Of a stretch of DNA of 5,519 bases, positions 1-4,952 are shown one piece after another; the stretch's first letter is position 1, and each line of letters begins with the position of its first letter. The DNA comes from an uncultured Lachnospiraceae bacterium (GTDB taxonomy: Bacteria; Bacillota; Clostridia; Lachnospirales; Lachnospiraceae). Under the pieces are notes generated by a model, which was given only the letters and a program-made list of their open reading frames with translations, was not told the origin of the DNA and ran no database searches. Location of the stretch: NCBI GenBank assembly GCA_947177925.1, contig CAMWWJ010000229.1:1-5519 (forward strand), read 5' to 3'. Both the position numbers and the translations under genes were made by a program.

Positions 1-392
1 TGTCCAAGCAGGTCCAGAATTTCATTGACTGCTTCAGGATTGGGTTTTTGGTAGTCCAACAGCAGAGGAAAGCATATGTTTTGTTCTACATCCAACTCTG
101 AGACAAGCTGAAATGACTGAAAAATAAAACCAATATTTCTCCGTCTGAAAATCGTCCTTTTCTCCTCTTTCATAGAAAGCAGGTTCTGCCCTGCAATGAA
201 AACAGAGCCGGAAGTTGGCACATCCAATGCCCCTACACAATTTAGCAGGGTGCTTTTGCCAGAGCCTGATTCTCCGACAACAGCGGTAAATTCGCCCTTC
301 TCAAGACAAAACGACACATTTTTTAAGGCATCTACTTTTGCTTCGCCTTTTCCATAAGTCTTACATAAATTTTCCACTTTTAAAATTTCCAT
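1..392 (-). CDS. ABC transporter ATP-binding protein (MacB/LolD/BceA type), partial
   Basis: This is the N-terminal 130 codons of a cytoplasmic ATPase that should power a membrane permease of the FtsX/MacB or BceB kind; the rest lies beyond position 1. Visible motifs are an A-loop Tyr13, Walker A GESGSGKST at residues 40-48, and a Q-loop in IGFIFQSFQL with Gln92. The signature LSGGQ and Walker B would be in the missing half. The start at 392 is supported by AAGGAGG at 403-409, ten bases upstream. The gene follows the histidine kinase after 63 nt on the same strand. By family knowledge this suggests a transporter controlled by the two-component system, commonly for antimicrobial peptide resistance or lipid/peptide export. 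The substrate cannot be read from this fragment. The frame is open throughout with no sign of damage. Confidence 0.93.
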   Translation of the reverse strand, partial: MEILKVENLCKTYGKGEAKVDALKNVSFCLEKGEFTAVVGESGSGKSTLLNCVGALDVPTSGSVFIAGQNLLSMKEEKRTIFRRRNIGFIFQSFQLVSELDVEQNICFPLLLDYQKPNPEAVNEILDLLG

Positions 393-454
393 GTTGTAAT
401 GTCCTCCTTACTTCACATGATAGCAGAGACAGCTTACAATCCGGTGAATTTAAA

Positions 455-470
455 CTTACGGTTTCGTAAG
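455..470 (-). other. small perfect hairpin over the kinase stop codon
   Basis: CTTACG and CGTAAG pair perfectly around a 4-nt loop, and the stem contains the last sense codons and the TAA of the histidine kinase. On the minus strand it is followed by TTTAAATT. The stem is short, so it is more likely a weak attenuator or mRNA-processing or stability element between kinase and ABC gene than a full terminator. Function is inferred only. Confidence 0.35.
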
Positions 471-1685
471 GAAAGAAAGGGTAAAAGTAGTCCCCTGATT
501 AATAATACTTTCTACGGAAATAAAACCATTCTGCCCCTCTATAATAGATTTTGCTAGCGGCAGACCTAAACCTATCCCCTGTGTATCAAGAGATTGTTTG
601 CTACGATAAAAGCGTTTGAATATGTGGTGTATATCTTCCGGTGCAATACCTTTGCCATTGTCAGAAATAAATATCCGCAACATAGTTGGAACGTTTTCCC
701 ATGTGATACAAATTATTCCTCCCGATTCCGTATGATCCAACGCATTTTTTATAAGATTTCCAATGGCTTCACCAGTCCAGTCAATATCACATAAAATGGG
801 CTGTTTTGGATTTCCGTTAATAATAATCTGCTTGTTTTCATTTGTAGCCCTTGTAGTAAGCTCACTTATAGCATTCGCAATAACTTCATTTACAAGGCAG
901 CATCTTTTTTCAAAGATTATATTTCCTGTATCTAACCGTGTAATCTTTAACATAGACTGAATGAGTTGCTCTATACGTTTTAGTGCTGCTCCGATTTTGG
1001 CTGAAAACTTTTTTACTGTCTCCGCATTATCCGGCTCGGATTCTATAATCTCCTGATACATAGAAAGAGCCGCTAACGGAGTTTTCAACTGGTGGGAAAT
1101 ATCAGAAATCGTGTTTTTTAAAAATTCCTTTGTTTTGCGTTCTGTTTCATTTTTTGATTGCAGCATGGTAGCAAGCTGTTCAATAAAAGCAAATAACCTG
1201 AAAATTTCTCCTTCTTCATTCTGTGGCAAATGGCAGGAATAGTCATTGACAATATAATTGTTTATAATTATTTCCGCCTGCCTATATAACTTATTTCTTA
1301 TCCAAAGGAAAAGAAACGTCCCTGCAAATAAAAGCAAAGTAAAAACAATGCTAAGAAAAAGTAATATAATGAACAAATGAAATTGAAAATCCGAAAAAAA
1401 AGGGAGCAGTGCGCTTAATGTTTTCTCCCTGATTCCTATGGAATCTAATAATTCTGTTCCGTCTGTATCTGCATTTGTATTAGAAATGGCAGTTGCAATT
1501 ACTTCTTCGGGAACTCCCTGTTCCAAAAGAGACGATACGATAGCTGTATCATGTGACAGATACATAGATTTTATATCCGTAATCTGATTTCGGTAGAACC
1601 ATATGGCAATCCCTGAGATCAGAATAGCATAGCATACAATGAAAAGAAGGTATCCCCTTATCTGCTTATCACGGTAAAAACTCAT
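456..1685 (-). CDS. membrane sensor histidine kinase
   Basis: A 409-residue two-component sensor. It has an N-terminal membrane segment at about residues 11-31, an extracytoplasmic stretch of roughly 70 residues, and a second membrane segment at about 103-129. A HAMP-like linker and the dimerisation/phosphoacceptor helix follow, with SHQLKTPL (His198, Thr202), then a HATPase domain: N-box NLIKNALDH at 310-318, G1 box DNGKGI at 342-347, F-box IFKRFYR at 355-361, G2 box GIGLGL at 370-375. The residue after His198 is Gln where the textbook motif has Glu or Asp; this variant is common in Firmicutes kinases. A start six codons upstream (1703) is possible, but 1685 is preferred because AGAGGTGG sits just before it and its ATG overlaps the regulator stop as ATGA, implying translational coupling. 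The external loop is larger than in BceS-type kinases, which have almost none, so it may sense a ligand directly. The signal is unknown. Confidence 0.95.
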   Translation of the reverse strand: MSFYRDKQIRGYLLFIVCYAILISGIAIWFYRNQITDIKSMYLSHDTAIVSSLLEQGVPEEVIATAISNTNADTDGTELLDSIGIREKTLSALLPFFSDFQFHLFIILLFLSIVFTLLLFAGTFLFLWIRNKLYRQAEIIINNYIVNDYSCHLPQNEEGEIFRLFAFIEQLATMLQSKNETERKTKEFLKNTISDISHQLKTPLAALSMYQEIIESEPDNAETVKKFSAKIGAALKRIEQLIQSMLKITRLDTGNIIFEKRCCLVNEVIANAISELTTRATNENKQIIINGNPKQPILCDIDWTGEAIGNLIKNALDHTESGGIICITWENVPTMLRIFISDNGKGIAPEDIHHIFKRFYRSKQSLDTQGIGLGLPLAKSIIEGQNGFISVESIINQGTTFTLSFLTKP

Positions 1686-2380
1686 GAAACCACCTCTTTC
1701 CATTGATACCCGAATCCCCGGACAGTTAGCAAATGCTGTGGGTGAGAAGCGTCAGTTTCTATTTTTTCACGAAGTCTCCGGATATATACGGACAATGTAT
1801 TATCATCAACAAAGTTACCCGTACCATCCCACAAATCATTTAATATAATTTCCCGTGAAACAATACGATTTGCGCTCTTTACCAATAAACAAAGTAAACG
1901 ATACTCCATATTTGTCAGCTCCAATAACCTGCCATTCAAAGATACACGGCTCCCTAATAGATCGATCGAAATATCCCCACATTCTAATAAATTTCCTTCT
2001 TCTTGTTTTGCTGCCCCTGCACGACGTAATAATGCACGAATACGGGAACATAATTCACCCAATTTGAATGGCTTTGTAACATAATCATCACCGCCGCAGT
2101 CTAAGCCACGAATAATATTGACTTCCTCATCAGAAGCAGTCAAAAAAATGATCGGCATCCTTTTATCCTGTTTTCGCACCCATTCGCAAATATCAAAACC
2201 TGTCCCGTCCGGCAGTGTAACATCAAGAATAAGCAAATTGTATTTTCCAATTTCCGCCAAATGCTCTTTTGCTTCTTTGACAGTACGGACAACATCAACA
2301 TGAAATCCATTTTTGTTAAGGGAATATTGCAATCCGTCTATTAAACTAATATCATCTTCTAAAAGCAACAGGTTATTCAT
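1682..2380 (-). CDS. OmpR/PhoB-family response regulator
   Basis: A 232-residue cytoplasmic DNA-binding regulator and the expected phosphorylation partner of the adjacent kinase. The receiver domain (about 1-120) shows the acidic pair Glu8/Asp9/Asp10, the phosphoacceptor Asp53 in LILDVTLPDG, Thr81 in FLTAS, and Lys103 in VTKPF. The C-terminal winged helix (about 130-230) contains LTNMEYRLLCLL, a recognition-helix region ending NTLSVYIRRLREKIE, and the wing TVRGFGYQW. The start at 2380 was chosen over an in-frame ATG at 2422 because AAAGGAG is 7 nt upstream and because the receiver fold begins directly with MNNLLLLEDD. It overlaps the upstream HTH gene by 8 nt and the kinase by 4 nt, so all three appear to be one translationally coupled unit. 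Likely targets are its own operon and the ABC transporter (inference). Confidence 0.96.
   Translation of the reverse strand: MNNLLLLEDDISLIDGLQYSLNKNGFHVDVVRTVKEAKEHLAEIGKYNLLILDVTLPDGTGFDICEWVRKQDKRMPIIFLTASDEEVNIIRGLDCGGDDYVTKPFKLGELCSRIRALLRRAGAAKQEEGNLLECGDISIDLLGSRVSLNGRLLELTNMEYRLLCLLVKSANRIVSREIILNDLWDGTGNFVDDNTLSVYIRRLREKIETDASHPQHLLTVRGFGYQWKEVVS
1690..1697 (-). promoter_or_regulatory. ribosome binding site deciding the kinase start
   Basis: AGAGGTGG lies 4 nt before the ATG at 1685 and inside the coding end of the response regulator. It favours the ATGA-overlapping start over the upstream in-frame ATG at 1703. Confidence 0.6.
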
Positions 2381-2564
2381 GCAGAAACTCCTTTCTTCTC
2401 CCATCAACAGGCTTCTTTGCATCCTTTGGCATCAACCACAAACGGCTGAACTTTACTACACCAGGTATACAGTTTTCCTCGCATAACTTCTGTACTTGTC
2501 TTTCTGATATGCCCCATTTCTTCGCTGCTTGTGGGGCAAAATATACTCTAATATCTTCATTCAT
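2373..2564 (-). CDS. small excisionase/MerR-like helix-turn-helix protein
   Basis: A 63-residue protein that is almost entirely a DNA-binding domain. Residues 10-31 (APQAAKKWGISERQVQKLCE) form a helix-turn-helix, followed by a short wing around IPGVVKFSRLWLMP (33-46) and a basic tail. Small stand-alone proteins of this type are common in Clostridia and are usually annotated as DNA-binding or excisionase-family proteins; here there is no phage or integrase context. Its end overlaps the response regulator start by 8 nt. The start is unusual: AAAGG lies directly against the ATG with no spacer, and the predicted transcript begins only about 15 nt upstream, so initiation may be weak or nearly leaderless. 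It could autoregulate the operon or modulate the response regulator; neither is shown by the sequence. Confidence 0.85.
   Translation of the reverse strand: MNEDIRVYFAPQAAKKWGISERQVQKLCEENCIPGVVKFSRLWLMPKDAKKPVDGRRKEFLHE
2388..2394 (-). promoter_or_regulatory. ribosome binding site deciding the regulator start
   Basis: AAAGGAG is 7 nt before the ATG at 2380, within the coding end of the HTH gene. It supports the 232-residue form of the regulator. Confidence 0.65.
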
Positions 2565-2585
2565 CCTTTAAAAATTTATGGCGTA

Positions 2586-2614
2586 ATTATATACGGTTAT
2601 CCAAATAAAAGCAA
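2586..2614 (-). promoter_or_regulatory. sigma-A-type promoter of the HTH-regulator-kinase operon
   Basis: Reading leftward, TTGCTT (2609-2614) is followed by a 17-nt spacer and a perfect TATAAT (2586-2591). Expected initiation is near 2579, about 15 nt before the HTH start codon. The -35 hexamer directly abuts the 8-bp duplication of the neighbouring MITE-like element, so any upstream operator has been displaced. Confidence 0.8.
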
Positions 2615-2622
2615 TAATTTTT
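2615..2622. repeat. left copy of 8-bp direct repeat (target site duplication)
   Basis: TAATTTTT immediately outside the left inverted repeat, identical to 2782-2789. The tract is AT-rich, so chance identity is not negligible, but both copies abut the inverted repeats exactly. Confidence 0.7.
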
Positions 2623-2646
2623 CTCCCTTTTCGGATTTGTGTACCC
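2623..2646. repeat. left terminal inverted repeat of the MITE-like element
   Basis: Starts CTCCCTTTTCGGA, then TTT, GTGT, A, CCC. It matches the reverse complement of 2758-2781 at 20 of 24 positions. Confidence 0.75.
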
Positions 2647-2757
2647 GTTAAAAACAATCCCATAAATATGCATTTTAAGTGTATAATAAGGAACTTTTGA
2701 TGAATATTTTATTCTAATATGAATAAATCCGGTTACCAATTAGTGTTATAGAGCGGT

Positions 2758-2781
2758 GGGAACACTTTTCCGAAAAGGGAG
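2758..2781. repeat. right terminal inverted repeat of the MITE-like element
   Basis: Ends TCCGAAAAGGGAG. The outer 13 bases are a perfect inverted copy of the left end, and the inner 11 match at 7 positions. Confidence 0.75.
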
Positions 2782-2789
2782 TAATTTTT
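2782..2789. repeat. right copy of 8-bp direct repeat (target site duplication)
   Basis: TAATTTTT immediately outside the right inverted repeat, identical to 2615-2622. Confidence 0.7.
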
Positions 2790-2802
2790 CTATTGTAATA
2801 CT

Positions 2803-2828
2803 TAATATGGTCTGTTGCTCCCATATTA
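2803..2828. repeat. 8-bp palindrome with 10-nt centre
   Basis: TAATATGG and CCATATTA pair perfectly around a 10-nt spacer. Neither side has a T-tract, so a terminator is unlikely. Before the MITE-like insertion it would have lain about 13 bp upstream of what is now the direct repeat next to the -35 box, a suitable place for an operator (inference). Confidence 0.4.
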
Positions 2829-2894
2829 TCCTTTCCGGGATTGGAAATAAAGCAAAGTCAACGCCGTGTATTTCAAGACGGGGAAGATATAAAT

Positions 2895-3020
2895 CTTACC
2901 CATCTTGAATGTCTCACTCCATGCCATTATCATCAGCAGGACAGGGATGAAGCCATCCCCAAACTTGGTAAGGGAATATTCCACTTTGACAGGGAAAATA
3001 AATAAGAACAGGATGCCCTC
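2895..3020 (-). pseudogene. remnant of an HxlR-family winged-helix regulator (C-terminal part)
   Basis: On the minus strand the stretch FPVKVEYSLTKFGDGFIPVL followed by LMIMAWSETF (about 2907-2996) matches the characteristic C-terminal pattern of HxlR regulators, usually (P)P-V-K-V-E-Y-S-L-T-x-x-G-x-x-L-I-P-V-L and then a Trp a few residues on. A preceding EGILF may be the degenerate end of the recognition wing. Full family members are about 105-120 residues; here the DNA-binding N-terminal half is absent, and the sequence after AWSETF drifts into low-quality residues before a stop at 2826. The surrounding 2826-3038 frame has no good start or ribosome binding site. Boundaries are approximate. 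Confidence 0.6.
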
Positions 3021-3043
3021 TGTCCATGTAGTTGACATCCTGT
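3008..3043 (-). terminator. possible minus-strand terminator hairpin
   Basis: ACAGGATG and CATCCTGT form an 8-bp stem around a 20-nt loop. On the minus strand it is followed at once by a T-rich run TTCTTATTTATTTT. It lies about 50 nt after the stop of the DUF6809-like remnant, as expected for that gene's old terminator. The large loop and imperfect T-tract keep confidence low. Confidence 0.35.
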
Positions 3044-3093
3044 CTATGTCTCTTTTTTCTTGCGCAGGGGATACCGTTTCCTTTCTGTGCTTT

Positions 3094-3330
3094 CTACTGC
3101 AACTCCATCTTCTCCGCCCACTTCAGCCCTTCATTCTCTTTTAGAATCCCCATGTGGTACAGTATCTGGATGCAGTCCGCATATCCCTGGATATAGGCAC
3201 GCTTCTCCCGGACAGATGCAAAGTCCTCCAGGTACTCCTTCATTTCTTCTGCTTTTTCCCGCTGCCCTTCAGATAAGGTGTCCAGAAAAGCCTCCCATTC
3301 CTGCTCCGTTTCCTTCCATGCCCACAGGCG
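3094..3330 (-). pseudogene. N-terminally truncated DUF6809-like protein
   Basis: The minus strand reads 76 codons with good amino-acid composition from about 3324 to the TAG at 3094-3096. It begins WAWKETEQEWEAFLDTLSEG and later has AYIQGYADCIQILYHMGIL. The pattern of a charged helix, then a Y/F-x-x-G-F/Y-x-x-G/C segment and a hydrophobic C-terminal helix resembles DUF6809 proteins, small proteins of unknown function (about 85-110 residues) in Lachnospiraceae, often near mobile elements. No start codon with a ribosome binding site is present: an in-frame TGA lies at 3331-3333, exactly where IS21 transposase homology begins on the other strand. The gene therefore seems cut by that element or by a later deletion. 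The family assignment is moderate; that this was coding is fairly clear. Confidence 0.55.
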
Positions 3331-4100
3331 TCAAAAAGCCGAAACAGAAAGCAAGCGTTGAAGGTTCTGTGGGTAAGATTGCCACGGCTGTCATCGCAAA
3401 ACTCAGGAACGATTCATTCACATCCTTAGCCGGATTAAATGCCGGAATCCGGAAAGCGGTAAAAGAATTCAATGACAGACCATTCCAGAAGCGTCCGGGC
3501 AGCCGCCGGAGCATCTTTGAAGCGGAGGAAAAACCGGACCTGAGAGCCCTGCCGCCTATCCCCTATGAAGTCTGTGAATGGTCTTACGGGCATAAAGCCG
3601 GCAGCAATTCACATATATAGTGGAACAAAGGTCAGTATTCCGTTCCATGCAGGTATATAGGATGCAGGGTGGATGTCAAATTCAACAGCCATCTTGTATT
3701 CATCTATTATAACAGAACAGAGATAGCAAGGCATCAGATACTTCCAAAGCATCCGGCAAACGGCATGCGGACAGAGGAATCCCATCTTCCTTTCCCACTC
3801 TGGAAAGATCTGTCAGTGGATGCTCTCCGCGACAAAGCAAGGGAAACCAGACCTAAGACCTTTGAAGTGATCCGCAGAATGTTTGACGAGGCAAAAGTGG
3901 AGGAGCAGCCCATGCAGACGGTGAAAGCCATACTTTCCATAGCTGATATTTATTCACCGGAAATCCTTGAAAAAGCGTGTGATAAAGCCCTTAGACAGCC
4001 TTTTCCTGCAATAAAAATACTTGTAGGCCCGTCTGCTCCGCCTATAACGGATACACTGCCTGCACCCTTGCCCATATCTACATCTCCCATTCCAAAATAA
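3322..4100 (+). pseudogene. istA: IS21-family transposase IstA remnant (C-terminal half, amber codon inside)
   Basis: About 259 codons remain of the roughly 390-500 usual for IstA. Homology starts near VKKPKQKASVEGSVGKIATA (3330 onward), whose Glu in SVEG corresponds to the third acidic residue of the DDE triad; the HTH and the two Asp residues are missing. It continues through FNDRPFQKRPGSRRSIFEAE, typical of IS21, to a TAG at 3618-3620. The same frame resumes at once with WNKGQYSVPCRYIG and runs to TAA at 4098-4100, so the damage is a nonsense codon (probably CAG to TAG) and not a frameshift. The first ~90 codons of the open frame 3060-3620 are unrelated antisense of the DUF6809-like fragment. 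No IstB ATPase follows and no terminal repeats were found, so the element is dead at both ends. Confidence 0.88.
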
Positions 4101-4143
4101 AATCACTACTCCCCGATTCCCCTATCTGCAGGAAACCGGGGAG
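4090..4143 (-). terminator. possible terminator for the leftward DUF3879-like gene unit
   Basis: A hairpin forms from CTCCCCG (4109-4115) with CGGGGAG (4137-4143), extended across a small bulge by TTCC (4117-4120) with GGAA (4131-4134), loop 10 nt. On the minus strand it is followed by TAGTGATTTTATTTT. The T-tract starts about 6 nt late and the hairpin lies about 40 nt after the last leftward stop at 4183. It could also be the fossil edge of the IS21 remnant, whose stop codon is at 4098-4100. Confidence 0.45.
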
Positions 4144-4182
4144 ACTGCCCTGTCCGGCTGTGGCTTATTGGTGATATACTTT

Positions 4183-4279
4183 CTATAACTTCGCCAGCCT
4201 CTCCAGAAAGGCTACATAAAACTCCCTTTCTTTGATACGAGCCTGCTGAACCTCTATGCGCCTCTGCGGAATATGTTTT
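4183..4279 (-). pseudogene. possible out-of-frame C-terminal tail of the frameshifted gene
   Basis: Past the TAA at 4280-4282, another minus-strand frame reads KKHIPQRRIEVQQARIKERE and then FYVAFLERLAKL before TAG. The charged helical composition and codon choice look coding, yet no ribosome binding site or plausible start precedes it. Removing one T at the stop of the upstream frame (CAG TAA to CAG AAA) would join it directly to the end of the upstream protein. It may therefore be the original C-terminus cut off by a second frameshift. It could also be a remnant of a separate gene, or chance. Confidence 0.3.
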
Positions 4280-4932
4280 TTACTGTGAAATCTTAATGCC
4301 TGCCAACAACTGCGATAATGTACCCACATTAGGATTGAACGCTGCGTATTTCTCCTTAAACGAAGCAACCGCGCTGAGCATCTTCTCGTTAAGATTCTCA
4401 GGAACCTTATCAGTCCCCCTTGCCTTTTGCTCCTTAAGGAAATCTGCCGCCTTTGTTTCCCTTCTGCTGATTTTTGCGATTTTTTCCGCTTCCTCGCCAA
4501 TGATCGTGCGGGCGCGCTGGTTCGTCTGCTCCATTGTCACAAAGCTGTCCACCGTTTTCTTGTACGCCGCATCCAAGGCATCCAGCTCCTCGTCCTTCGT
4601 GAGTTTACGGGGGCCGTCTTCACCTGCCACATATATCTCCCGTGTGCCGTCCTCATAGCCCTGCACAATCTCATCATACAGTTCAGCATATGCCTTCACA
4701 TAACCATCCGCCTTGCCAGCCGTGCTTAAGACGCTTTCCCCGGCACCAGCCCTCTTTGAAATTTCATAGCCATAGTCAACTAAGCTGATTTTTTCATTCT
4801 TTAACTGCTCCCTCCGCTGAATCATGGCATCATAGCTTTCCTGCCCGCATCCTTGGCAGTTGTTTTCTCCTGCACATAATTTGTTGCAGCTCCAATTTGG
4901 TTGTAACTGCTGCCGATTCCTGAAATTGCCAT
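4280..4932 (-). pseudogene. conserved-type hypothetical protein, frameshifted near codon 30
   Basis: The start at 4932 (MAISGIGSSYNQIGAATNYV) has an excellent AGGAGG at 4941-4946, 8 nt upstream. That frame ends after 35 residues at a TGA (4822-4824). A second frame carries the remaining 181 residues from 4825 to 4280, and its sequence is sensible slightly upstream of its own ATG (QESYDA). One missing base around 4843-4850 would restore a continuous protein of about 217 residues. The ATG at 4825 overlaps the TGA as ATGA, so reinitiation could still make the 181-residue part. The protein is soluble, acidic and helical, with a GAGESVLSTAGKADGYVKAY segment, EIVQGYEDGTREIYV, and a long charged helical region after it. 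No signal peptide or membrane segment is evident. I do not know its function. It lies 20 nt downstream of the DUF3879-like gene and appears cotranscribed. Confidence 0.75.
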
Positions 4933-4952
4933 AATCTTATCCTCCTAAATTT

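Larger units (their letters stand above)
2623..2781. mobile_element. 159-bp MITE-like non-coding element
   Basis: The ends are inverted repeats. The outer 13 bases CTCCCTTTTCGGA are perfectly matched at 2769-2781; after three mismatches GTGT matches, and after one more mismatch CCC matches, giving 20 of 24. Both ends abut the 8-bp direct repeat TAATTTTT. The interior is AT-rich with no ORF of note. It contains a TATAAT at 2682-2687 on the plus strand but no convincing -35, so no promoter is claimed. Eight-bp duplications are known for the IS6, IS256, ISL3, IS66 and IS1595 families; I do not recognise the terminal sequence and assign none. It probably moves, or moved, using a transposase encoded elsewhere. 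It lies immediately upstream of the operon promoter. Confidence 0.72.

Noticed and set aside
34..240. 68-residue minus-strand ORF
   Set aside because: Out-of-frame shadow of the ABC ATPase, which has Walker A and Q-loop motifs in its own frame.
594..960. Plus-strand ORFs across the kinase region
   Set aside because: Antisense to the well-supported HATPase and phosphoacceptor domains.
2641..2700. Outward plus-strand promoter inside the MITE-like element at TATAAT 2682-2687
   Set aside because: No acceptable -35 hexamer at 16-18 nt spacing and no intact plus-strand gene downstream.
2905..3144. 79-residue plus-strand ORF
   Set aside because: Antisense to the HxlR remnant and the DUF6809-like remnant; no ribosome binding site and no recognisable motif.
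3060..3321. First ~90 codons of a long plus-strand frame as the N-terminus of a transposase-fusion protein
   Set aside because: Ser/Pro-rich composition typical of antisense reading; the opposite strand has a better coding sequence, and transposase similarity begins only near 3330.
4296..4729. Two overlapping plus-strand ORFs of 120 and 100 residues
   Set aside because: Antisense to the 181-residue minus-strand frame; Ser/Phe-rich composition typical of shadows.
4820..4855. Programmed ribosomal frameshift
   Set aside because: No X XXY YYZ slippery heptamer in the right phase and no evident downstream stimulatory structure; a lost base is simpler.
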